DNA of 6,407 nucleotides from Bradyrhizobium sp. (lineage in GTDB: Bacteria; Pseudomonadota; Alphaproteobacteria; Rhizobiales; Xanthobacteraceae): NCBI GenBank assembly GCA_025960445.1, contig JAICIT010000158.1, positions 1 to 6,407 of the forward strand, given 5' to 3'. The notes beneath the pieces are model-generated. The model ran no database searches and had not been told where the DNA came from. It worked only from the letters and a program-made list of their open reading frames with translations. The position numbers were made by a program, and so were the translations under genes. Below, piece after piece: positions 1 to 6,387 of the stretch. The first letter of the stretch is position 1. Each line of letters opens with the position of its first letter.

Positions 1-1371
1 CTCCAGAGCCGAGCGCAGCTCGACTTTATTGTGGCCAAGTTTGGCGCGCGCGAGCTGTCCATAGTACGCGGTCTGATAACGCGCCGCGGCTTCGTAGTCG
101 GCGCGCATCTCGTCTCGGTCGCCAAGCGCTTCCGCAGCGCGGGCTCGCCAGTAGTTGGCCCGCGCAAGCACGATCGGGTTGCTGGACCCGTCGTCAATGT
201 GCGCGAAGTGCTTGCGGGCGGTCGCCGCATCGTTCAGGTAGCGCAAGGCGATCCATCCCGGAACGAAATGGTATTCCGCCCGGTAATTTTCATTTGCCGG
301 AACTGCGGCATCACGCACCACTTCATAAGCGTTTTTCATTTCCCCGAGATCAAGCAGCTTACGAGCGAGAACTCGTCGCTCGCGCCACCATTCGTCGGTA
401 TCCTGAAGTGCCATGCCCTCTGAGCGGGCTGACAGCATCAGGTGAGTTGCTTCGGCGACGCGATCGTTTCGGATCAACCAATGAATGCGGCAGAGGACAT
501 AACCAAGATCCTGGCGCGCATCAGTGGCGACGTCGTCGAGCAGCTCCAGCGACTTTGTCCCGTTGGACATCACCGCGGCGCACGCCTTCACGATCGAAAC
601 ATCATCGCTGCCAAGGCGTCGGGCGGCGCGCATCGCTCCCGAGACGTCCTTCGCACCGATGCGCTTGTCCATGCGCGCCCGATGATCCTCGCGCGACACG
701 ACGTCGTGGAATACATCAAGCGCGCGTGCCTCCGAGACTTCCGACAGTTCATCAGAGCGCCAGGCCTTGCGAACCTCTCGTTCGGCAGCGTCTCGATCTC
801 CCGTAGCAATCAAAGAGCGAGCAAGTGCAAACCTGCCGAGCGCACTCGCCGGTTGACCATCTACAAATCGGAGCACGGTCGCAGGATCTGTTTGCTCTTG
901 CCAGAGACGTAGTTCAGCGCGCCGGCGCAGTAACCGCATGCTCGGCCAGCCGGGGTTCTCGGCAATGAATGCCGCATAGCGAGCGAAGTTTGATTCGCAA
1001 TTCGGGTGGCGGAGCGTGAACCATTCGACTAGTTTACGTGCGGCCCCGTCATCGATCGTTTGTTTTACGATCGTTGCTTCACCGATTTTGGATTTGCGAA
1101 CCAGATCGATCGCCTGCCTGACACCAGCAAGTTCAGGCGGAACCGAAACGGCCGGCGCCGTAGGTGTACTGACGGCCGACTCAGGTTTGCGCGCTGCCGC
1201 AGCAGAGTGCCTGCTTTTCTTTGATGAATGGCGCTTGTGACCGGCGCCTCCATTATCCGCTTTCTTGGCATGGTGATGCTTATGGCCGGCAAATGCAGGC
1301 GTGCGGTCGGAAGCTGCCGCGAGCATCACAACGGCAACGAAGCAAGTCAGGGATCGGATGCGCTGGCTCAT
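1..1371 (-). CDS. Soluble lytic murein transglycosylase (Slt-like), N-terminal 457 residues, cut by the window edge
   Basis: This frame stays open without a stop for 457 codons from the ATG at 1371 to the left edge, so the gene is partial. Residues 1-28 form a Sec signal peptide: basic start (R4, R6), hydrophobic core from about L8 to A20, and a likely cut after AFA at 26-28. A His/Lys-rich linker follows (HKHHHAKK at 30-37, then more K, R and H to about 60) and an Ala/Pro stretch to about 85. The remainder is helical and Arg/Ala-rich, like the superhelical domain of Slt70-type enzymes. Family-like stretches are YHFVPGWIALR (367-377), ANYWRARAAEA (about 403-413) and TAYYGQLARAKLG (434-446). 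The family cleaves the MurNAc-GlcNAc bond of peptidoglycan in the periplasm, forming 1,6-anhydroMurNAc. The catalytic SLT domain with its glutamate would lie off the left edge and is not seen, so activity is inferred. It is separated from the transporter genes by a long gap and is probably transcribed alone. Confidence 0.85.
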   Translation of the reverse strand, partial: MSQRIRSLTCFVAVVMLAAASDRTPAFAGHKHHHAKKADNGGAGHKRHSSKKSRHSAAAARKPESAVSTPTAPAVSVPPELAGVRQAIDLVRKSKIGEATIVKQTIDDGAARKLVEWFTLRHPNCESNFARYAAFIAENPGWPSMRLLRRRAELRLWQEQTDPATVLRFVDGQPASALGRFALARSLIATGDRDAAEREVRKAWRSDELSEVSEARALDVFHDVVSREDHRARMDKRIGAKDVSGAMRAARRLGSDDVSIVKACAAVMSNGTKSLELLDDVATDARQDLGYVLCRIHWLIRNDRVAEATHLMLSARSEGMALQDTDEWWRERRVLARKLLDLGEMKNAYEVVRDAAVPANENYRAEYHFVPGWIALRYLNDAATARKHFAHIDDGSSNPIVLARANYWRARAAEALGDRDEMRADYEAAARYQTAYYGQLARAKLGHNKVELRSALE

Positions 1372-1755
1372 TCGGACCTCCGGGAATCCACCGGCAGGAA
1401 GACATGCTCCGAGCCGGTAGACTCCGTGGACGTTAACACGCTGGTGAATCTCAACTGTCGCGGATCGGCAACACGGCGGGGAAAAGAGGGGGTATTCGAG
1501 TTCGGTGGGAAGTGGGCTCCCGACCCTTGGATATCGTTTGGTTGAATAGCTCTAGCGACTCGACGCTATCACGTCGGCCGCACTGGAGCTACGCACGGAT
1601 TTACCGGATTGCAGCGTTCGATTTTGGCAAGGCGGGCCATCAGAGCAATAAGCTCGTGACTCGCACTGAGCTCCAATAAGGCTGGACGTCAGAGCAACCG
1701 CCGAAGCGCGCCGATCAAGGTTAATGCCAATTGCCAGTGTTCGGAGCGGCCGCGT
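1372..1755. other. Intergenic stretch of about 380 bp, no gene recognised
   Basis: This lies between the stop of the DUF2934 gene and the Slt-like start. It should hold the promoter of the Slt-like gene and the end of the upstream transcript, but I see no convincing -35/-10 pair and no hairpin followed by a T-run. A small inverted repeat, TAGCG-ACTCGA-CGCTA, sits at 1553-1568. I find no tRNA-like or other structured RNA signature. Short open frames here overlap the flanking genes in antisense and look like chance. Confidence 0.55.
1376..1381 (-). promoter_or_regulatory. Shine-Dalgarno of the Slt-like gene
   Basis: GGAGGT on the minus strand ends 4 bases before the ATG at 1371. It supports this start, which is also the one that gives an intact signal peptide. 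The spacing is at the short end of normal. Confidence 0.7.
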
Positions 1756-1914
1756 CTAAAGATTGTCCGGCGTGCGCAGTGGCGATGATTTGTCTTCGTT
1801 CAGCAATTCTTGTTCAGCAAGACGCCAAAACTCGTCCTGTCTGCCTTCGGGCTTTCCGGCCTGCTCCCAAAGTTCATGGGCGCGAACGCGTATCTGCTCA
1901 TCTGTCAATGTCAT
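1756..1914 (-). CDS. DUF2934 domain small protein, 52 residues
   Basis: This encodes 52 residues from the ATG at 1914 to a TAG. The core IRVRAHELWEQAGKPEGRQ (residues 8-26), followed by EFWRLAEQEL (28-37), matches the pattern I know for DUF2934: an R-A-x-E-L-W-E-x-A-G-x-P-x-G-R helix-turn followed by an aromatic residue and a second helix. It is charged, has no signal peptide or membrane segment, and is probably a small cytoplasmic helical hairpin. Function is unknown. DUF2934 proteins are common in Bradyrhizobium and other Rhizobiales, often in several copies. A longer frame reaches back to 2019, but GGAG at 1921-1924, six bases ahead of the ATG at 1914, and the start of domain similarity favour the short form. 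It lies 111 bp downstream of the last permease gene on the same strand, so read-through from the transporter operon is possible. No functional link is evident. Confidence 0.8.
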   Translation of the reverse strand: MTLTDEQIRVRAHELWEQAGKPEGRQDEFWRLAEQELLNEDKSSPLRTPDNL

Positions 1915-1952
1915 GGCGTGCTCCACTGGCGAGGTCTGGCGATCCCCGCATG

Positions 1953-1974
1953 CGTTTCGGAAACGTAATCCGAA
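1953..1974. repeat. Overlapping small inverted repeats between the permease and DUF2934 genes
   Basis: Two alternative dyads share bases: CGTTT-CGG-AAACG (1953-1965) and TTCGGA-7 nt-TCCGAA (1956-1974). They cannot form at the same time. They lie about 50-70 bases past the stop of the last permease gene in the direction of transcription. There is no T-run, so this is not a classical intrinsic terminator. It could be a 3'-end stabiliser or chance. Confidence 0.3.
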
Positions 1975-2025
1975 GCTGCGTCGAGCGTTCCAACAAATGT
2001 GTCCGGAATAGAACTGCACCGATTC

Positions 2026-2871
2026 CTATTTGACCGCGCCGCCCGTGATCCCGGAGATGAAGCGATCGAGGAAGAGGTTATACGCAATCGCCACTGGCAG
2101 CGCGGCGATCAGCGCGCCCGCCATGATCTCGCCCCAGAAGAACACGTCGCCGCGGATCAGGTCGGTCGACACCCCAAGCGTGATCGGCTTCTGCGAGGAC
2201 GAAGACACGAAGGTCAACGCGTAGACGAACTCCTGCAGCGTAAGTGTGAAGGTGAAGATCACTACCGTCAGGATGGCCGGCAGCGACAGCGGGATCGCCA
2301 TCTTGATAAACGCGCCGAACAGGCTGCAGCCGTCCACGATCGCCGCCTCCTCGATCTCCGGCGGCAACGCCTTGAAGAAACCCATCAGTAGCCAGGAGCA
2401 GAACGGAATCGTGAACGTCGGATACACCAGTACCAGCGACCACATCGAATTCTGCAGGCCGAGGTCGGCGATAATCCGCGATAGGGGCAAGAACAGCAGA
2501 GTTGGCGGCACTAGATAGGTCAAGAAAATCGCTATCCCCAACGCTTCGCCCTTGCGACTGGTCATGCGCGCCAGGCTGTATCCAGCCGGCACGGCAGTCA
2601 CCAGCGTGATCCCGGTGACGCAGAGACCGATAATCAGCGAGTTCAGCAGCCAGCGCGCGAACAGCGTTTCCTTGAATAGATAGACCAGGTGTTCGAGGGT
2701 TGGCGGTTCGTTGAACCAGAACGGAACGTTGCTGACGTCATAGAGATCGCTGTTCTGTTTGAATGCCGTAATCACCATCCAATAGAACGGGAATGCGGCC
2801 AGTATCACGAAAAATGCGACGCCGAAGAAAAACGCAGTCTCGCGGAGCGAGCGAATTAAAGCGCGTGGCAT
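2026..2871 (-). CDS. Carbohydrate ABC transporter permease, MalG-like (CUT1)
   Basis: This is a 281-residue inner-membrane protein, the second channel subunit of the importer. About six hydrophobic segments are visible, near residues 12-36, 75-97, 108-130, 142-165, 197-222 and 246-268. The cytoplasmic EAA loop that docks on the ATPase is clear: EEAAIVDGC (174-182), continuing to IPLSLP (193-198). Other MalG-type marks are FPFYWMVITAFK near the first segment (27-38) and a C-terminus of the type ISGITGGAVK. Length is normal for the family (about 270-300). The start codon is one base past the stop of the preceding permease gene (TGAGATG), with a GGGAG Shine-Dalgarno inside that gene, so the two are probably translationally coupled and made in equal amounts. 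It is the last gene of the transporter operon. Sugar type cannot be read from the sequence. Confidence 0.95.
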   Translation of the reverse strand: MPRALIRSLRETAFFFGVAFFVILAAFPFYWMVITAFKQNSDLYDVSNVPFWFNEPPTLEHLVYLFKETLFARWLLNSLIIGLCVTGITLVTAVPAGYSLARMTSRKGEALGIAIFLTYLVPPTLLFLPLSRIIADLGLQNSMWSLVLVYPTFTIPFCSWLLMGFFKALPPEIEEAAIVDGCSLFGAFIKMAIPLSLPAILTVVIFTFTLTLQEFVYALTFVSSSSQKPITLGVSTDLIRGDVFFWGEIMAGALIAALPVAIAYNLFLDRFISGITGGAVK

Positions 2872-2872
2872 C

Positions 2873-3802
2873 TCAGATCTCCCGACGACGAATGAAGCGC
2901 AGCATGACGATCACCACGACGAGCAGCACCGGAAGCATGAACAGCGAGATGGCGGCGCCATGCGACACATCACCGGAGACGATGCCGGTCTGAAAACCAG
3001 CAAAGCCGAGCACCGAGGTTGCGCCGACGGGGCCGCCCATGGTCAGCAGAAAGACAATCGAAAGATCCGTGAACGTGAACACGATCCCGAAGATCAGGCC
3101 GATGGTTACGATCGGCAGGATCATTGGCAGGATGATCTGGTAGTTGCGCCGCCAAAAGCCGGCACCATCGACTGTGGCGGCATCAAGAACGTCCTGCGGA
3201 ATCGCGGTTATGCCGGCGAGGAAGATCACAATGGCAAATGGGAAGAAGCGCCAGGCGTTGATGATGATCACGCACAGCATCGCCAGGTAGGGATTGCCGA
3301 GCCAGTTCGGCGCGTCCTCGCGAGCCAGGATACCGGCCGCAATCAATGTCCAATTGATCACACTGTAAAGCGAATCGAACATCCACTGCCAGGCGATTGT
3401 GGCGAGCGCGACCGGCACCGCGAAAGGCAGTATGATCAGCGCCCGTACGACCTTTCGGCCGGGGAAGGGCCGCAACAGCAGGAAGGCGCCGAACTTTCCG
3501 AGCACTAGACCGAGCAGTTGCGATCCAAACGTAAAGACAAAGGTGTTACCCAGCGTCTGGAGAAAACTCGGATTTTCGATGATCTGCTCGAAGTTCGCCA
3601 GACCGACAAACTGCCAGGTTGGATTGTAAATCGTGTAAGCGCTAACCGAATAATACACCGCGAGTAGAAGAGGCAATCCGACCAGCAGCAGGACATAGAT
3701 GATCGCCGGCGCGATCAGGATATTCTCGAGCACCTCGCGCCGGTCCAGCATGAAATGAAAGCGGGAGACCGGTTTCGTGATAGGTTCTGCGATGACCGCC
3801 AT
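2873..3802 (-). CDS. Carbohydrate ABC transporter permease, MalF-like (CUT1)
   Basis: This is a 309-residue inner-membrane channel subunit that pairs with the MalG-like protein. Hydrophobic segments lie near residues 28-51, 84-109, 118-140, 175-197, 230-252 and 285-304, giving six. The EAA loop is LDAATVDGAG (206-215), ending in IILP (223-226). MalF-type marks include GLANFEQIIENPSF (67-80), the segment around LPFAVPVALATIAWQWMF (125-142), and FLLTMGGP (251-258). It lacks the large periplasmic P2 domain and extra N-terminal helices of E. coli MalF, as is usual for short CUT1 permeases of about 300 residues. A cytoplasmic N-terminal tail of about 25 residues precedes the first helix. The ATG at 3802 is 15 bp after the ATPase stop, and only a weak purine stretch (GGGA) lies ahead of it. 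It is part of the same operon. Confidence 0.95.
   Translation of the reverse strand: MAVIAEPITKPVSRFHFMLDRREVLENILIAPAIIYVLLLVGLPLLLAVYYSVSAYTIYNPTWQFVGLANFEQIIENPSFLQTLGNTFVFTFGSQLLGLVLGKFGAFLLLRPFPGRKVVRALIILPFAVPVALATIAWQWMFDSLYSVINWTLIAAGILAREDAPNWLGNPYLAMLCVIIINAWRFFPFAIVIFLAGITAIPQDVLDAATVDGAGFWRRNYQIILPMILPIVTIGLIFGIVFTFTDLSIVFLLTMGGPVGATSVLGFAGFQTGIVSGDVSHGAAISLFMLPVLLVVVIVMLRFIRRREI
2878..2883 (-). promoter_or_regulatory. Shine-Dalgarno of the second permease gene, inside the first
   Basis: GGGAGA on the minus strand lies in the last codons of the MalF-like gene, 6-7 bases before the ATG at 2871. With the TGAGATG stop/start junction it indicates translational coupling of the two channel subunits. 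Confidence 0.6.
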
Positions 3803-3817
3803 CGGTGAAATCCCGGT

Positions 3818-4864
3818 TCAGTGACGACTGGCCCGATGGCCGTTCTTGTCGAAATGGCGCAGCGCGCTGTTCTTTACTGCGAACGGATGCCACTCTCCGG
3901 GCCGAATGCTTTCTTCGGCGACGTGGGCCGGCGGCAACTTCGCCGTGATCGGCTGCTTTGATTCGAAGCCATCCATCACGCCGTAAACAATTCGCTCGGA
4001 CCCGAGATATTCCGACCGGTCAACACGAAACGAAAATTCGGTCGCGGCGCCGTTATCGATCATATCCCTGGGCAGGAAATTTTCGGGACGAAAGCCGAGA
4101 TAGCCGCCGCCGTTGTGCGTGACGATGTTCATTGGCGGCGCACCCACAAACGTCGCGACAAAAAGGTCGGCGGGATCGTCATAGATTTCCGTCGGCGTGC
4201 CCACCTGCCGAACCCGTCCGTGGTCGATGACTGCGATACGGTCCCCCATACCCATGGCTTCGATCTGGTCGTGGGTAACATAAATCGTGGTGAGGCCCAC
4301 GCGCTGCTGAAAGTTCTTGATCTCCTGTCGAGCCGAGGTGCGCAATTTCGCATCGAGGTTGGATAGCGGCTCGTCGAGCAGGAGCGCAGTTGGCTCTCGA
4401 ACGAGGGCGCGTGCCAGCGCCACACGTTGGCGCTCGCCGCCGGACAATTGGCGTGGCCGGCGATCGAGAAGGTGGCCGATACCGAGCAATTGGGATGCCC
4501 ACTGAACCTTCTTTTCGATTTCATCCCGGGGCACGCGCTGGGTGCGAAGCGGAAATGCGATGTTGTTGCGCACCGTGTAATGCGGGTAGAGGCCGTAGCT
4601 CTGGAACATCATCGCCACGCCGCGGGCGCGCGGCGGGATGTCGTTGACGACATGGCCGCCGATCAAAAGATCGCCGCTCGTCTGCTGCTCGAGCCCGCAG
4701 ATGATGCGCAGGAACGTCGTCTTGCCGCAGCCCGATGGGCCGAGCAGCACCATGAACTCGCCGTCCGGCACGGTGAGCGAAATACCATCGACGGCGGAGA
4801 TCTCGCCGAATATTTTTACGATCTCCCGTGTCAATACCGCAGCCACTGGACCTCCAGAATTCAT
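3818..4864 (-). CDS. Carbohydrate ABC transporter ATP-binding protein, MalK/UgpC-like
   Basis: This is the cytoplasmic ATPase that drives the importer as a dimer. Residue numbers count from the ATG at 4864. All nucleotide-binding motifs are intact: Walker A GPSGCGKT (42-49), Q-loop Gln (88) in MMFQSYGLYPH, ABC signature LSGGE (140-144), Walker B LLLDE (161-165), D-loop SNLDAKL (168-174) and switch His (198) in YVTHDQ. The C-terminal part is the MalK-type TOBE/OB regulatory domain, with GFRPENF at 257-263 and a closing ALRHFDKNG motif typical of CUT1 ATPases. Start choice is uncertain. The frame also opens at a TTG at 4885 (355 residues, no good ribosome site). A GTG at 4846 has GGAGGT three bases ahead and would begin near where family similarity starts. 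The ATG gives 348 residues. The gene follows the binding-protein gene after a gap with a hairpin and precedes both permease genes. Some MalK-like ATPases serve several transporters, but here the cognate partners are adjacent. Confidence 0.95.
   Translation of the reverse strand: MNSGGPVAAVLTREIVKIFGEISAVDGISLTVPDGEFMVLLGPSGCGKTTFLRIICGLEQQTSGDLLIGGHVVNDIPPRARGVAMMFQSYGLYPHYTVRNNIAFPLRTQRVPRDEIEKKVQWASQLLGIGHLLDRRPRQLSGGERQRVALARALVREPTALLLDEPLSNLDAKLRTSARQEIKNFQQRVGLTTIYVTHDQIEAMGMGDRIAVIDHGRVRQVGTPTEIYDDPADLFVATFVGAPPMNIVTHNGGGYLGFRPENFLPRDMIDNGAATEFSFRVDRSEYLGSERIVYGVMDGFESKQPITAKLPPAHVAEESIRPGEWHPFAVKNSALRHFDKNGHRASRH
4850..4855 (-). promoter_or_regulatory. GGAGGT inside the ATPase reading frame, start-deciding candidate
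   Basis: This is the only strong Shine-Dalgarno-like sequence near the ATPase start. It is downstream of the TTG (4885) and ATG (4864) candidates and three bases ahead of a GTG at 4846. The same hexamer stands four bases ahead of the Slt-like start, so short spacing seems tolerated in this genome. It raises the chance that the true N-terminus is the GTG. Confidence 0.4.
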
Positions 4865-4939
4865 TTGCAGGGCTACTGCCGTCAATCACTCGACGCAGCA
4901 CCCGATCCAATTTTGCCGATAGCTAAAACCGTTGCTAAC

Positions 4940-4967
4940 CCGGACCGCGCATCACTGTGCGGTCCGG
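4940..4967 (-). promoter_or_regulatory. Intergenic stem-loop after the binding-protein gene
   Basis: A perfect 9-bp inverted repeat, CCGGACCGC and GCGGTCCGG, encloses a 10-base loop. It begins 9 bases past the stop codon of the binding-protein gene in the direction of transcription. On the minus-strand transcript only a short T-rich stretch (GGTTTTAGC) follows some 10 bases later, so full intrinsic termination is unlikely. In ABC import operons, stem-loops at this place are known to protect the upstream mRNA or cause partial termination, giving excess binding protein over membrane parts. That role is inferred here from position and structure. Confidence 0.65.
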
Positions 4968-4976
4968 ACGCCGGCA

Positions 4977-6320
4977 TCAGATCTTGCCATGCCACTTCTT
5001 GAAGATGGCTTCAGCCTGTTGTGTGGCCCACTTGACCGAATCTTCCGCGCTCATCGCGCCGGTCGCTGCTTTCGCCATCATGTCGCAGATGACGAAATCA
5101 TTGTAGACCTCGTCAACAGCCGGCCAGGACGGACCCGGGTAGCCGGGAGACGCCGACCATTCGTCAGATCCCTGCAACACTGCGAGCTTGTCGTTTGGCG
5201 TCGAGGTGGGATCGTTGGACAGGATTGGCATTGGCTTCGGCACGAGGTTGGCGAAGCAGGGGTTGTTGTATCCTTCGCTCGCCTTGAACGCTTCGGGCCA
5301 ATGATCCGCGTAGTATTTGAGGAATTCGATCGCGCCCTCCTTGTTCTTGGCAAACTTCCAGATGCCGTAAAATTCGGACGCGCCGCCCATGATCCGGCGG
5401 ACCGGTCCCTTGGGCGGCTCCATTACGAACGTATCGTCGGCGCCTTTCTTGTTGGCTTTTTGATACGTCCGGTACGCCGAGATCGGATTGATGATCATCG
5501 AGCCGATCCCCGATGCCAGATATCTGTTGTTGCTCGAGTCATCCCACGACAGCACTTCCGGCGTCATCGCTTCCTTGTAGAGCGCGGCGACGAACTTGAC
5601 GGCTTCAACCGTTTCCTTGCTGTTGAGTACGACGTTCTTGGCTTCGGCATCCTGAAGGGCGCCGCCGAAGCTCCACAACAGGCCGCGCCAGGTGGTATTC
5701 GGGTCGTTGCTGTGCCCGAGTGAAATGCCGACCGGATGGCCTTTGGCTTTCAGCTTGGCGCCCCCGATGCGCACATTGTCCCAGCTATCCGGCTTCATCC
5801 CGATTTCATCCCACATGCTCTTGCGATACATGGAGGGAAAGTTGATGTAGAAATCGGGGAACGCTGACCAGGTCTTGTCGTCCTGATTGTAGCCGATCTG
5901 CCGGCCAATCACGCTGACCTTGCCGTATTTCTTCTCAACTGCATCGACCAAGCTTGTCACATCGACGAGGAATTTGCGGTAAAGGTGCGCGCCGCCTGCG
6001 CCGTTCCAGCCGAACAGGTCATGACCGGACCCGGCCGACGCTTCCGCGGCCGCGCGAGCGGCGACGTTAGCGACGGGAATGTGGTCGACGGTGACCTCGA
6101 TCTGGTTCTTCGATCCCCAGTCCCTTGCGAAATCGTCGAACCACTTGTCATATTCCGGAACGAAGTGACTCCACTGCACGATCGACAGCGTCTTGGTATC
6201 GGCCATGGCGCGGCTGATGAATGGTGCGGAAATTACAGGAGCCGAGCCGGCGGCTAGAAGGGCGAGTCCCGTGTCCTTCAAGAGCCGGCGCCGTGTGACT
6301 CGCAACTTGGTCGAGTTCAT
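4977..6320 (-). CDS. Carbohydrate ABC transporter substrate-binding protein, Tat-exported
   Basis: This is a 447-residue periplasmic receptor of the family-1 extracellular solute-binding proteins (SBP_bac_1 type). The N-terminus carries a twin-arginine signal: TRRRLLK at 9-15, a hydrophobic stretch to about 36, and a likely cut after AMA at 38-40. The mature part opens with TLSIVQWSHFVPEYDKWFDDF (44-64), the usual first strand and helix of the fold. It continues with a DLFGWNG segment (101-107), an FPDFYINFPSMYRKSMWDEIG stretch (154-174), and a tryptophan- and proline-rich C-terminal part typical of sugar binders. Only two cysteines occur in the mature protein (355, 412); a disulfide is possible. 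It should deliver a sugar or polyol to the downstream permeases. It is the first gene visible in the operon and is followed by a stem-loop. The frame runs open to the window edge, but the ATG at 6320 has the best ribosome site and places the Tat motif near the start. An in-frame ATG at 6338 overlaps that ribosome site and is less likely. Substrate unknown. Confidence 0.93.
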   Translation of the reverse strand: MNSTKLRVTRRRLLKDTGLALLAAGSAPVISAPFISRAMADTKTLSIVQWSHFVPEYDKWFDDFARDWGSKNQIEVTVDHIPVANVAARAAAEASAGSGHDLFGWNGAGGAHLYRKFLVDVTSLVDAVEKKYGKVSVIGRQIGYNQDDKTWSAFPDFYINFPSMYRKSMWDEIGMKPDSWDNVRIGGAKLKAKGHPVGISLGHSNDPNTTWRGLLWSFGGALQDAEAKNVVLNSKETVEAVKFVAALYKEAMTPEVLSWDDSSNNRYLASGIGSMIINPISAYRTYQKANKKGADDTFVMEPPKGPVRRIMGGASEFYGIWKFAKNKEGAIEFLKYYADHWPEAFKASEGYNNPCFANLVPKPMPILSNDPTSTPNDKLAVLQGSDEWSASPGYPGPSWPAVDEVYNDFVICDMMAKAATGAMSAEDSVKWATQQAEAIFKKWHGKI

Positions 6321-6328
6321 CTGCGATT

Positions 6329-6336
6329 CCTCCTCC
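6329..6336 (-). promoter_or_regulatory. Strong Shine-Dalgarno of the binding-protein gene
   Basis: GGAGGAGG on the minus strand lies 8 bases ahead of the ATG at 6320. It overlaps the alternative ATG at 6338 and so decides for the shorter form. It is the strongest ribosome site in the operon, in keeping with high expression of the receptor. Confidence 0.75.
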
Positions 6337-6353
6337 ATTTGGTTTTCGGGTTC

Positions 6354-6366
6354 GATCAGGCTGATC
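6354..6366. promoter_or_regulatory. Dyad GATCAG-G-CTGATC upstream of the transporter operon
   Basis: This is a perfect inverted repeat with 6-bp arms around one central base, 34-46 bases ahead of the first gene's ATG. The single-base centre suits a protein-binding site rather than an RNA hairpin. It may be an operator for a sugar-responsive regulator such as LacI or DeoR type, but no regulator gene is in view. Short dyads also arise by chance. Confidence 0.3.
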
Positions 6367-6370
6367 CCGA

Positions 6371-6387
6371 TGAAGGATTTGCCTTCA
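6371..6387. repeat. Inverted repeat TGAAGG-5 nt-CCTTCA in the operon leader
   Basis: Perfect 6-bp arms enclose a 5-base spacer, about 50-67 bases upstream of the binding-protein start. It could fold as a small hairpin in the leader RNA or be a second operator next to the dyad at 6354-6366. On the plus strand a T-run (6394-6399) follows six bases after the stem, so a weak plus-strand terminator for a gene outside the window is another reading. No clear -35/-10 pair is visible, so the promoter may lie beyond the right edge. Confidence 0.3.

Noticed and set aside
294..912. Two plus-strand open frames (294-806 and 442-912) opposite the Slt-like gene
   Set aside because: Both are Arg/Pro/Ser-rich shadows. 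The minus-strand frame over the same bases is open for 457 codons and has family features.
1..1371. Frameshift or pseudogene in the Slt-like gene
   Set aside because: Reading every codon from 1371 to 1 gave no in-frame stop and steady family-like sequence; the gene is cut only by the window edge.
1640..1697. 9-bp direct repeat TCAGAGCAA at 1640-1648 and 1689-1697
   Set aside because: One short repeat in a 380-bp gap is within chance, and there is no associated gene, target-site pattern or further copy.
1915..2025. Intrinsic terminator after the last permease gene
   Set aside because: Small dyads are present, but no GC-rich stem followed by a T-run, so a terminator call is not supported.
2960..3508. 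182-codon plus-strand open frame opposite the MalF-like permease gene
   Set aside because: It is antisense to a clear membrane protein gene, and its charged composition is what the reverse complement of hydrophobic codons gives.
4932..5723. 263-codon plus-strand open frame opposite the binding-protein gene
   Set aside because: It is entirely antisense to a well-supported gene, is Arg/Gly/Val-rich without domain pattern, and has no clear ribosome site. It is a shadow of GC-rich codon use.
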